Counted from the first letter of the stretch, positions 1 through 5,753 are shown. The stretch is 5,753 nt of DNA from Betaproteobacteria bacterium (GCA_947448675.1 CANFOR010000181.1:1-5753); one strand, 5' to 3'. The notes: generated from the letters alone by a model not told the origin. Translations and numbers: made by a program.

Positions 1-1506
1 GACGCGGCCATTGCCGGCATTGAAGAGGCGGGCGGCAACGCCCAAGTGTTTGGCACGCCCACCATTTCCGACGGCATGGCCATGGGCACCGAGGGCATGA
101 AATACAGCCTGGTGAGCCGAGAGGTGATCAGCGACTGCATCGAAACCTGCGTGCAGGGCCAGTGGATGGACGGCGTGGTGGTGGTCGGCGGTTGCGACAA
201 AAACATGCCCGGCGGCATGATGGGCATGCTGCGCGCCAATGTGCCCGCCATCTACGTCTACGGCGGCACCATCTTGCCGGGCCGCTGGAAAGACCAAGAC
301 CTGAACATCGTCAGCGTGTTCGAGGCGGTGGGTCAAAACGCTGCGGGCAATATGAGCGACGCCGAGCTGCGCGAAATCGAGATGCGCGCCATTCCCGGCC
401 CTGGCTCTTGCGGCGGCATGTACACCGCCAACACCATGAGTTCGGCTTTCGAGGCGCTGGGCCTGTCCCTGCCCTACTCGTCGACCATGGCCAACCCGCA
501 TGACGAGAAGATGAACTCAGCCAAAGAGTCGGCCAAGGTGCTGATCGAGGCGATTAAAAAAGACATCAAGCCACGCGACATCGTCACTAAAAAAGCACTG
601 GAAAACGCCGTGGCCGTCATCATGGCCACCGGTGGCTCGACCAATGCCGTGCTGCACTTTTTGGCGATTGCACACGCCGCCGAAGTTGCGTTCACTATCG
701 ATGACTTTGAGCGCATCCGCAAAATCACTCCGGTGCTGTGCGACCTCAAACCCAGCGGCAAATACCTCGCCGTTGACCTGCACCGCGCAGGCGGCATTCC
801 ACAGGTCATGAAGACCCTGTTGGCCGCCGGCCTCTTGCACGGCGACTGCCTGACCATCAGCGGCCAGACCATTGCCCAGGTGCTCAAAGACCTGCCCGAC
901 GCGCCACGCGCCGACCAAGACGTGATCCGCCCCATCGGCAAACCCATGTACGCGCAAGGCCATTTGGCCATCTTGAAGGGCAACCTCAGCCCCGAGGGCT
1001 GCGTGGCCAAAATCACCGGCCTGAAAAAGCCCGTAATGACCGGCCCAGCCCGCGTGTTTGACGACGAGCAATCCGCCCTAAAAGCGATTTTGGACGGCAA
1101 GATCGTGGCGGGCGACGTGATGGTGCTGCGCTACCTGGGCCCCAAGGGCGGCCCTGGTATGCCCGAAATGCTGGCCCCCACTGGCGCACTGATCGGCGCG
1201 GGCTTGGGCGAAAGCGTGGGCCTTATCACCGACGGACGCTTCTCCGGTGGCACTTGGGGCATGGTCGTCGGCCACGTGGCTCCAGAGGCCGCTGTGGGCG
1301 GTTTAATCGCCTTTATCCACGAGGGTGACTCCATCACCATCGACTCGCACCAATTGCTGCTGCAGCTCAATGTGGGCGAGGCCGAGATTGCCCAGCGCAA
1401 GCAGGGTTGGGTGGCACCTGCGCCACGCTACACCCGTGGCGTGCAAGCCAAGTTTGCCTTCAATGCCTCCACCGCCAGCAAAGGCGCGGTGCTCGACGAC
1501 TATTGA
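1..1506 (+). CDS. ilvD: Dihydroxy-acid dehydratase (IlvD), 5' partial
   Basis: This enzyme dehydrates 2,3-dihydroxy-isovalerate and 2,3-dihydroxy-3-methylvalerate to the 2-keto acids that precede valine, leucine and isoleucine, in the cytoplasm. The frame is open from base 1 (DAAIAGIEEAGGNAQVFGT) and ends at TGA 1504-1506, giving 501 visible codons. The family is usually about 555-620 residues, so about 60-70 N-terminal residues lie off the left edge; the first ATG in the window (46) is internal. Visible signatures are GGCDKNMPGG with Cys at visible codon 65, GPGSCGGMYTANTM with Cys at codon 137, MATGGSTNAVLH, GPKGGPGMPEM with Glu at codon 389, and GRFSGGTWG with Ser at codon 415. In the family the two Cys are Fe-S ligands, a third sits in the missing N-terminus, and the Ser of RFSGGT is the proposed catalytic base. 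Overall it resembles the shorter, [2Fe-2S]-type bacterial enzymes, but cluster type cannot be proved here. It runs convergently into the next gene. Confidence 0.97.
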   Translation, partial: DAAIAGIEEAGGNAQVFGTPTISDGMAMGTEGMKYSLVSREVISDCIETCVQGQWMDGVVVVGGCDKNMPGGMMGMLRANVPAIYVYGGTILPGRWKDQDLNIVSVFEAVGQNAAGNMSDAELREIEMRAIPGPGSCGGMYTANTMSSAFEALGLSLPYSSTMANPHDEKMNSAKESAKVLIEAIKKDIKPRDIVTKKALENAVAVIMATGGSTNAVLHFLAIAHAAEVAFTIDDFERIRKITPVLCDLKPSGKYLAVDLHRAGGIPQVMKTLLAAGLLHGDCLTISGQTIAQVLKDLPDAPRADQDVIRPIGKPMYAQGHLAILKGNLSPEGCVAKITGLKKPVMTGPARVFDDEQSALKAILDGKIVAGDVMVLRYLGPKGGPGMPEMLAPTGALIGAGLGESVGLITDGRFSGGTWGMVVGHVAPEAAVGGLIAFIHEGDSITIDSHQLLLQLNVGEAEIAQRKQGWVAPAPRYTRGVQAKFAFNASTASKGAVLDDY

Positions 1507-1512
1507 GCGCAC

Positions 1513-2160
1513 TCATTGCCCTGCTGGCGAAGAGGCTCCAGCGGCAGGTGCTCCCGCGACAGCTGGCAGCGCAGTGGGCTCTGGCACAGCGGCAGAAGCT
1601 GCTGTAGTGGCTGCCTGAGCTGCTGCCTGCGCTACAGTTTTAGGAGCTTCCACCGCAGGCGCAGCAAGGCTTTTGGGCAGAACCTGCCCTTGCATGGCGC
1701 TGATTAAATCGGCTTGCGTCAGCGTGCGGTTCAAGCCCAGCAGCACCAAGTCAAAGCTCAACTGCCCTTCGGGCGAGATGCTGGGCGCGTCCATCTGGCC
1801 GCTCTTGCACAGGCTGTGGCAGGCCAGGCGCACATCGCGCTGCATGGCGCGAGCGGCTTTGATGGCTTGGGGCCATTCTTTGCGCGCGAAATTCTTCGCC
1901 ACCTTGATGTGGATCACCTGTTTGCCCGGCTCTACTTCAGCGGCGGCCATCTGCACAGTGAGCCCGTTGAGGAGGGCCTTTTCATTGGCCACTGTTGGCA
2001 CCCCTGGTTGGGGTACAACGGGCTGCGCGGCGTTGGCCGAAGCCGCTGGCTTGGGCATTTGCAGCGGCGGCATTAAATTGATTAAACCCGTGCCTTGGGC
2101 ACTGGCGTTCAAAGACAGGCCCAGCAGGGCAAATAGGGCAATTAGCGGGTAAAACTTCAT
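1513..2160 (-). CDS. Exported Ala/Pro-rich protein of unknown function
   Basis: I do not recognise this 215-residue protein. The N-terminus is a clear Sec signal peptide: MK, a hydrophobic stretch over residues 5-17, and an ASA|Q cleavage site after residue 21, so it is probably periplasmic or outer-surface. Residues about 23-55 are Pro/Ala-rich. A mixed, probably folded core covers about 56-162, with a charged stretch (AKNFARKEWPQAIKAARAM) and two close cysteines, C114 and C118 (CHSLC), which could form a disulfide; there is no CXXCH haem motif. Residues 163-215 are a low-complexity Ala/Pro/Thr tail. The ATG at 2158-2160 overlaps the TGA of the upstream Trp-rich gene (ATGA), so translation is probably coupled; the stretch just before the ATG is A-rich with no strong Shine-Dalgarno of its own. 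The stop codon lies six bases from the ilvD stop. That it is a real gene is well supported by the signal peptide and the overlap; its function is unknown. Confidence 0.85.
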   Translation of the reverse strand: MKFYPLIALFALLGLSLNASAQGTGLINLMPPLQMPKPAASANAAQPVVPQPGVPTVANEKALLNGLTVQMAAAEVEPGKQVIHIKVAKNFARKEWPQAIKAARAMQRDVRLACHSLCKSGQMDAPSISPEGQLSFDLVLLGLNRTLTQADLISAMQGQVLPKSLAAPAVEAPKTVAQAAAQAATTAASAAVPEPTALPAVAGAPAAGASSPAGQ

Positions 2161-2396
2161 TTTTTCTTGGTCGGCATGCCCAGGGATTCGCGCTGCTTGT
2201 TAACGCGGTCTCGTTTGCGTTCGTCCATTTTGTCCATGGCTTTTCTCTTGGAATAACCCGTGGCGTCGGCCCAAGCCCACCAGGCGGCGGCCATGGCAAA
2301 GGGCGAGAGCACCCACCACCAAGCCCAGGCCGCCACGGGTGCTTGGCCTAGGTATTTCATAAGCGACAAAATAATTCCAGCATACAAAAAATACAC
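2157..2396 (-). CDS. Small Trp-rich membrane protein (TIGR04438-like)
   Basis: This 79-residue protein has seven tryptophans (W24, W26-28, W39, W40, W42). A short hydrophobic N-terminus (residues 2-16) is followed by a second hydrophobic segment (about 22-43) and then a strongly charged Lys/Arg/Asp/Glu tail (50-79) ending in KKK. This fits an inner-membrane protein with one or two spanning segments and a cytoplasmic basic tail. From memory it matches the uncharacterised 'small Trp-rich protein' family (TIGR04438) of Burkholderiales, whose members begin with a similar MYFL segment and carry WWW and WWAWAD motifs. The start is GTG (2394-2396), chosen because AGAGGAG lies seven bases upstream and because it keeps the family-like N-terminus; the internal ATG at 2358-2360 would remove the first hydrophobic segment. 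It is the first gene of a two-gene unit, overlapping the exported protein gene by four bases. Function unknown. Confidence 0.85.
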   Translation of the reverse strand: MYFLYAGIILSLMKYLGQAPVAAWAWWWVLSPFAMAAAWWAWADATGYSKRKAMDKMDERKRDRVNKQRESLGMPTKKK

Positions 2397-2403
2397 GAAG
2401 CGA

Positions 2404-2410
2404 CTCCTCT
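2404..2410 (-). promoter_or_regulatory. Shine-Dalgarno that fixes the GTG start
   Basis: On the minus strand this reads AGAGGAG, with seven bases between it and the GTG at 2396-2394. It is the best ribosome binding site in the window and decides the start of the Trp-rich gene, since no ATG lies at this position. Confidence 0.7.
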
Positions 2411-2440
2411 GTGCAGCAGCGCTGCGTCAACCAAGAACCC

Positions 2441-2446
2441 TAAAAT
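2441..2446 (+). promoter_or_regulatory. Candidate -10 box for the cytochrome c gene
   Basis: TAAAAT matches the sigma-70 -10 consensus at five of six positions and lies 34 bases before the cytochrome c ATG. The context ccTAAAATaG resembles ccTACAATcG before the fumarase gene in this window. No good -35 box is seen at 16-18 bases upstream, so this is a candidate only. The same 84-bp gap must also hold the promoter of the leftward Trp-rich unit, for which I found no convincing pair of boxes. Confidence 0.4.
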
Positions 2447-2480
2447 AGCGTTAAGACTGTACCTTACCCGAAAGACCGCC

Positions 2481-2801
2481 ATGAAACTCGTTCTACCCCT
2501 GATTTTGCTCGCCGCCAGTGCGGCTTCGATGCCTGCTATGGCCGACGCCAAAGACGACTTGAAATTGGCTACCGATAAAAACTGCATGGCCTGCCACGCG
2601 GTAGACAAAAAACTCGTCGGGCCCGCCTACAAAGATGTGGCCGCCAAATATGCCGGGCAAAAAGACGCTGCAAGCGTTTTGGCCCTGAAGGTGCTCAAAG
2701 GCGGCTCCGGCGTATGGGGCCCGATCCCCATGCCGCCAAACGTGCAAGTGAGTGAAGCCGAAGCCAAAAAACTCGCGGCTTGGGTTTTGACGCTCAAATA
2801 A
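2481..2801 (+). CDS. Periplasmic class I cytochrome c (c551/c552-like)
   Basis: This is a small soluble electron carrier of 106 residues, about 85 after export. The signal peptide covers residues 1-21 (MKLVLPLILLAA..., AMA|D cleavage). The haem-binding motif CMACH is at 35-39, with His39 as one axial ligand. Met84, in the motif GPIPMPPN, is the likely second ligand. The 45-residue gap between His and Met is the same as in Pseudomonas cytochrome c551, and GGSGVWGPIPMPPN is typical of that family. The protein ends with the usual C-terminal helix (SEAEAKKLAAWVLTLK). In relatives such proteins donate electrons to terminal oxidases or nitrite reductase; no partner is visible here, so the specific role is open. 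A weak GAAAG sits six bases before the ATG. It is transcribed alone, divergent from the Trp-rich unit, and followed by a strong terminator. Confidence 0.95.
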   Translation: MKLVLPLILLAASAASMPAMADAKDDLKLATDKNCMACHAVDKKLVGPAYKDVAAKYAGQKDAASVLALKVLKGGSGVWGPIPMPPNVQVSEAEAKKLAAWVLTLK

Positions 2802-2804
2802 ATG

Positions 2805-2826
2805 GGCACGCTAGGGGCAGCGTGCC
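2805..2826. repeat. Small hairpin just after the cytochrome c stop
   Basis: GGCACGCT (2805-2812) and AGCGTGCC (2819-2826) form a perfect 8-bp stem with a six-base loop, starting three bases after the TAA. No T-run follows, so it is not an intrinsic terminator alone. It may stabilise the 3' end or pause polymerase ahead of the terminator at 2834. Confidence 0.6.
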
Positions 2827-2833
2827 GAGCACC

Positions 2834-2859
2834 AAAAAGCCCGCAGTTGCGGGCTTTTT
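2834..2859. terminator. Bidirectional rho-independent terminator
   Basis: AAAAAGCCCGCA (2834-2845) pairs perfectly with TGCGGGCTTTTT (2848-2859). Allowing for a four-base loop, this gives an 11-bp stem with a GC-rich upper part and a run of five T on the exit side in both directions. It lies 32 bases past the cytochrome c stop and 69 bases past the acs stop, so it can end both convergent transcripts. Confidence 0.9.
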
Positions 2860-2900
2860 ACTAAGAAAATTAGCCTGAAAGGCGCGCCAGTTGGGCGTAG

Positions 2901-2923
2901 GCAGCTATAAATTTTATAGCTGC
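2901..2923. repeat. 23-bp perfect palindrome after acs
   Basis: GCAGCTATAA (2901-2910) is mirrored exactly by TTATAGCTGC (2914-2923), and the central ATT extends the symmetry to 11 bp per arm around base 2912. It starts five bases after the acs stop. It has GC-rich ends and an AT centre, and no T-run follows on either strand. I recall similar AGCTATnnnnATAGCT palindromes as common intergenic elements in Comamonadaceae. A protein-binding site or a 3'-end stabilising hairpin are alternatives. Confidence 0.65.
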
Positions 2924-2928
2924 TGAGT

Positions 2929-4914
2929 TTACATACGCTCCGCCAGTTGCTCCAAAATCGCGGGGTTTTCCAGCGTCGAAATGTCTTGCGTAATGGCTTC
3001 GCCTTTGGCGATGGAGCGCAGCAATCGACGCATGATTTTGCCGCTGCGGGTTTTGGGCAGGTTGTCGCCAAAGCGGATGTCTTTGGGCTTGGCAATCGGG
3101 CCGATTTCTTTGGCGACCCAGTTGCGCAGCTCGGTGGCAATGGCTTTGGCTTCGTCGCCCGTGGGGCGGCTGCGCTTCAAGACCACAAAGGCGCTGATGG
3201 CCTCGCCAGTTAAGTCGTCGGGGCGGCCCACCACGGCGGCTTCGGCCACCAGGTGGCTGCACGAGACCAAAGCCGACTCAATTTCCATGGTGCCCAGGCG
3301 GTGGCCCGAGACGTTGAGCACGTCGTCGATGCGGCCGGTGATACGAAAGTAGCCGCGGTCCGCGCTGCGCACCGCGCCGTCGCCCGCCAAATACAACTTG
3401 CCACCCATTTCGGCCGGGAAGTAACTTTTGACGAAGCGCTCGGGGTCGTTCCAAATCGTGCGGATCATGCTCGGCCAGGGGCGTTTGACGACCAACATGC
3501 CGCCCGCTCCGTTGGGGATGTCACCACCTACCTCGTCCACGATGGCGGCCATGATGCCGGGCAGCGGCAGCGTGCAGGAGCCGGGCACCAGGGGCGTAGC
3601 GCCAGGCAATGGCGTGATCATGTGGCCGCCGGTTTCGGTTTGCCAGAAGGTGTCAACAATCGGGCAGCGCTCGCCGCCGACATGCTTGTGGTACCACATC
3701 CAGGCTTCGGGGTTGATGGGCTCGCCCACACTGCCCAAGATGCGCAGGCTGGAGAGGTCACTGCGCGCGGGGTGGACTTTTTCGTCGCCCTCAGCCGCCT
3801 TGATGAGCGAGCGAATCGCGGTGGGCGCGGTGTAGAACACGCTGACCTTGTGGCGCTCAATCATCTGCCAAAAACGCCCGGCATTGGGAAAGGTAGGCAC
3901 ACCTTCAAAGATGACTTGCGTGGCACCGGCCACCAGCGGGCCATAGGCCACATAGGTGTGGCCAGTGATCCAACCAATGTCGGCGGTGCACCAAAACACG
4001 TCGGCCGGCATGATGTCAAACGTCCAGTCCATGGTCAGCTTGGCCCACAGGAGGTAGCCGCCGGTGCTGTGCTGCACGCCCTTGGGCTTGCCGGTGGAGC
4101 CGCTGGTGTACAAAATGAACAGCGGGTGCTCGGCGCCCACCACTTCGGGCGCGCAAACCGTGGCCTGTCCGGCTAGCGCTTCGCTAAAAGTTGTGTCGCG
4201 GCCTGCCACCATGGCGCAGGCCGTGGCGGTGCGCTGGTAGACAAACACGGTTTTGATCGACTCGCAGCCACCCATGGCAATGCCTTCGTCCACGATGGCT
4301 TTGAGCGGCAGCTCTTTGCCACCGCGCATTTGGTAGTTGGCGGTGATGACGGCCACCGCGCCCGCATCGATGATGCGTTCGTTCAGCGCCTTGGCGCTAA
4401 AACCGCCAAATACCACGCTGTGGGTTGCGCCAATGCGCGCGCAGGCCTGCATGGCCACCACACCTTCGATCGTCATCGGCATGTAGATCAATACCCGGTC
4501 ACCCTTTTGGATGCCGCTGGCCTTGAGCGCGTTGGCAAACTGGCTTACCTTGGCGAGCAGCTCGGCGTAGCTCACGCGTGTCACAGCGCCGTCATCTGCT
4601 TCAAAAATAATAGCGGTCTTGTGCTCGGTGGGCGTGCCCATGTGTTTGTCGAGGCAGTTGGCGCTGGCGTTGAGCGTGCCGTCGGCGAACCATTGGTAAA
4701 ACGGCGCGTTGGACTCGTCGAGGGTTTGGGTAAAGGGCTGGTTCCAGACCAGGTTCTCGCGCGCCAAGCGGGCCCAAAAGCCTTCAAAATCGGTCGCGGC
4801 TTCTTGGCACAGCGCGTCGTATGCCGCCATACCCGAGATGCGCGCCGACTGCACAGCGGCAACGGGGGGGTGGAAGACGCGGTTTTCCACCAAAACGGAT
4901 TCGATATTGCTCAT
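2929..4914 (-). CDS. acs: Acetyl-CoA synthetase (AMP-forming)
   Basis: This cytoplasmic enzyme activates acetate with ATP and CoA, through an acetyl-AMP intermediate, to acetyl-CoA. The protein has 661 residues, near the usual length of about 650. An N-terminal ACAS-type segment (about 30-92) precedes the adenylate-forming domain, with YTSGSTGKPKG at 269-279, FWQTETGG at 423-430, GDGAVRSADRGYFRITGR at 511-528 and VSGHRLGTMEIE at 535-546. The C-terminal PKTRSGKIMRR is at 620-630. Lys626 is the family's catalytic lysine, which is inactivated by reversible acetylation in relatives such as Salmonella Acs. The Trp of FWQTE, typical of acetate-specific enzymes, is kept, which argues against a longer-chain acyl-CoA ligase. 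The start is ATG 4912-4914, supported by TTGGAGA with GGAG seven bases upstream. An in-frame ATG at 5088 would add 58 residues with no family likeness and was not used. Its promoter lies in the region shared with the divergent fumarase gene. Confidence 0.97.
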   Translation of the reverse strand: MSNIESVLVENRVFHPPVAAVQSARISGMAAYDALCQEAATDFEGFWARLARENLVWNQPFTQTLDESNAPFYQWFADGTLNASANCLDKHMGTPTEHKTAIIFEADDGAVTRVSYAELLAKVSQFANALKASGIQKGDRVLIYMPMTIEGVVAMQACARIGATHSVVFGGFSAKALNERIIDAGAVAVITANYQMRGGKELPLKAIVDEGIAMGGCESIKTVFVYQRTATACAMVAGRDTTFSEALAGQATVCAPEVVGAEHPLFILYTSGSTGKPKGVQHSTGGYLLWAKLTMDWTFDIMPADVFWCTADIGWITGHTYVAYGPLVAGATQVIFEGVPTFPNAGRFWQMIERHKVSVFYTAPTAIRSLIKAAEGDEKVHPARSDLSSLRILGSVGEPINPEAWMWYHKHVGGERCPIVDTFWQTETGGHMITPLPGATPLVPGSCTLPLPGIMAAIVDEVGGDIPNGAGGMLVVKRPWPSMIRTIWNDPERFVKSYFPAEMGGKLYLAGDGAVRSADRGYFRITGRIDDVLNVSGHRLGTMEIESALVSCSHLVAEAAVVGRPDDLTGEAISAFVVLKRSRPTGDEAKAIATELRNWVAKEIGPIAKPKDIRFGDNLPKTRSGKIMRRLLRSIAKGEAITQDISTLENPAILEQLAERM

Positions 4915-4920
4915 GGCTTG

Positions 4921-4927
4921 TCTCCAA
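4921..4927 (-). promoter_or_regulatory. Shine-Dalgarno that fixes the acs start
   Basis: On the minus strand this reads TTGGAGA, with GGAG seven bases before the ATG at 4914-4912. It supports the 661-residue start over the much longer in-frame extension. Confidence 0.7.
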
Positions 4928-4960
4928 TAGGATTTGAATTTGTGCGCAGTGTCAGGGTTA

Positions 4961-4986
4961 ACGCTTACGAAGGTCTGACGCTTGCG
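4961..4986. promoter_or_regulatory. Tandem 9-bp motif, candidate operator upstream of acs
   Basis: ACGCTTACG (4961-4969) and ACGCTTGCG (4978-4986) are direct repeats with one mismatch, 17 bases apart start to start. On the acs strand they read TTTACGCAAGCGTCAG and CCTTCGTAAGCGTTAA, aligning on a shared CGyAAGCG core. The first is partly palindromic (ACGC-AA-GCGT). The shape resembles the TTTACGTnAACGTAAA-type sites I recall for MerR-family LiuR regulators of branched-chain amino acid and acyl-CoA metabolism in proteobacteria; that assignment is from memory and unproven. The motif lies 47-72 bases upstream of the acs ATG, a reasonable place for a regulator of acs or of both divergent genes. 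GTCAG (4951-4955) and CTGAC (4975-4979) form a further short inverted repeat in the same stretch. Confidence 0.45.
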
Positions 4987-5067
4987 TAAAGCTGGCGGTG
5001 TTTCATGCTGCCCACAAGCATACGCGATGCGCAATGGCAGCCCGTCCCGCTGCACCGAGCAGGCACC

Positions 5068-5073
5068 TACAAT
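5068..5073 (+). promoter_or_regulatory. Candidate -10 box for the fumarase gene
   Basis: TACAAT matches the sigma-70 -10 consensus at five of six positions, in the context ccTACAATcGGGG, and would give a start near 5080 and a leader of about 29 bases. No convincing -35 box lies 16-18 bases upstream, so the promoter may be weak or need an activator. Confidence 0.45.
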
Positions 5074-5108
5074 CGGGGCTGCGTTCAAACCTGTTTCACC
5101 GCTCCACC

Positions 5109-5753
5109 ATGACCACCACCATTGCCCAAGCCGACCTGATCGAATCCATTGCCGGCGCGCTGCAGTTCATCAGCTACTACCACCCGGCAGACTACATTGC
5201 CCATTTGGCCCGTGCCTACGAGCGCGAGCAGTCCGCACCCGCAAAAGACGCAATTGCGCAAATCTTGACCAATAGCCGCATGAGCGCTACCGGGCATCGC
5301 CCGATTTGCCAAGACACAGGCATCGTCAACGTGTTTGTCAAACTCGGCATGGACGTGCGTTTAGAAGGCTTTACGGGCAGCTTTGAAGACGCCATCAATC
5401 AAGGCGTGCGCCAAGCCTACAACCACCCTGACAACACCCTGCGTGCCAGCATCGTGGCCGATCCGCAGTTTGCGCGCAAGAACACCAAAGACAACACGCC
5501 AGCGGTGATCTATACACAAATCGTGCCCGGTAATACGCTGGACATTACCGTGGCAGCCAAGGGCGGCGGCAGCGAGAACAAAAGCAAATTCATCATGCTT
5601 AACCCGAGCGACTCCATCGTTGACTGGGTGCTCAAAACCGTGCCGACCATGGGCGCGGGCTGGTGCCCACCGGGCATGCTGGGCATTGGCATTGGCGGCA
5701 CGGCCGAAAAAGCCATGCTGATGGCCAAGCAAAGCCTGATGGAAGACATCGAC
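5109..5753 (+). CDS. Class I fumarate hydratase, 3' partial
   Basis: The frame is open from ATG 5109 to the last base, giving 215 residues of an enzyme normally about 500-510 long. It interconverts fumarate and malate in the TCA cycle using an oxygen-sensitive [4Fe-4S] cluster, in the cytoplasm. Visible are ISYYHPADY (21-29), HRPICQDTG with Cys67, KGGGSENKSKF (151-161) and GAGWCPPGMLGIGIGGTAEKA with Cys186. Cys67 and Cys186 fit two of the three cluster ligands; the third lies beyond the edge. The MTTTI start and the whole N-terminal domain look like the single-chain FumA/FumB type of Burkholderiales. The alpha subunit of L-tartrate dehydratase or of a two-subunit fumarase has the same fold and cannot be fully excluded without the C-terminal half. 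No clear Shine-Dalgarno precedes the ATG (ccgctccacc). It is divergent from acs. Class II fumarase (fumC) is excluded because it lacks this fold and cluster. Confidence 0.93.
   Translation, partial: MTTTIAQADLIESIAGALQFISYYHPADYIAHLARAYEREQSAPAKDAIAQILTNSRMSATGHRPICQDTGIVNVFVKLGMDVRLEGFTGSFEDAINQGVRQAYNHPDNTLRASIVADPQFARKNTKDNTPAVIYTQIVPGNTLDITVAAKGGGSENKSKFIMLNPSDSIVDWVLKTVPTMGAGWCPPGMLGIGIGGTAEKAMLMAKQSLMEDID

Noticed and set aside
474..1100. Open frames of 184-208 codons on the - strand inside ilvD
   Set aside because: Antisense to conserved ilvD motifs, with no recognisable product; best explained as GC-rich shadow frames.
2150..2175. Possible -1 frameshift fusing the Trp-rich and exported proteins at the A-run before the overlap
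   Set aside because: The - strand run G AAA AAA is not a canonical slippery heptamer, and a fusion would bury a perfectly good signal peptide. Ordinary stop-start coupling explains the overlap.
2425..2430. TTGACG on the - strand as a -35 box for the Trp-rich gene
   Set aside because: The sequence 16-18 bases downstream falls on the GGAG ribosome site and has no -10 likeness.
3253..4176. A 307-codon open frame on the + strand inside acs
   Set aside because: It lies fully antisense to a strongly supported acs gene, has no recognisable domain and is Ala/Gly/Arg-rich, as expected from GC-biased third codon positions on the opposite strand.
4950..4955. CTGACA on the - strand as a -35 box for acs
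   Set aside because: The matching -10 (TCCTAT at 17 bp) is weak and would place the transcript start within or past the ribosome site, leaving almost no leader.
4330..4989. A 219-codon open frame on the + strand over the acs 5' end
   Set aside because: Antisense to acs and its leader, with no family resemblance and no ribosome site; a shadow of codon bias.
4915..5088. A 58-residue N-terminal extension of acs from an upstream ATG
   Set aside because: It would run through the divergent regulatory gap, has no likeness to Acs proteins, and the ATG at 4914 has a good Shine-Dalgarno and gives normal length.

Overview
The window looks like ordinary chromosomal DNA from a GC-rich betaproteobacterium, most likely in the family Comamonadaceae (Rhodoferax, Polaromonas or Acidovorax relatives). 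The reasons are the GC-rich third codon positions, the close match by eye to the Burkholderiales forms of IlvD, Acs and class I fumarase, and a small tryptophan-rich membrane protein of a type I know mainly from Burkholderiales. Placement below the family is a guess. I see no transposase, phage, CRISPR, tRNA or rRNA.

Layout: (1) 1-1506, + strand, dihydroxy-acid dehydratase (ilvD), missing its first roughly 60-70 residues at the left edge. (2) 1513-2396, - strand, a two-gene unit that meets ilvD tail to tail with only 6 bases between stops. Its first gene is a 79-residue Trp-rich membrane protein with a GTG start. That gene overlaps by four bases (ATGA) a 215-residue exported protein of unknown function. 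(3) 2397-2480, a short divergent promoter region. (4) 2481-2801, + strand, a small periplasmic class I cytochrome c. (5) 2802-2928, a gap with two hairpins, one of them a good bidirectional terminator, and a 23-bp palindrome. (6) 2929-4914, - strand, complete acetyl-CoA synthetase (acs). (7) 4915-5108, a divergent control region with a tandem 9-bp motif that could be an operator. (8) 5109-5753, + strand, the N-terminal 215 residues of a class I [4Fe-4S] fumarate hydratase, cut by the right edge.

The recognised genes are core metabolism: branched-chain amino acid synthesis (ilvD), acetate activation (acs), the TCA cycle (fumarase) and periplasmic electron transfer (cytochrome c). acs and the fumarase gene share a 194-bp divergent control region, which would suit joint control during growth on acetate, but this is inference. 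The least explained parts are the Trp-rich/exported protein pair and the tandem motif upstream of acs. I found no convincing new defence, mobile or RNA system.
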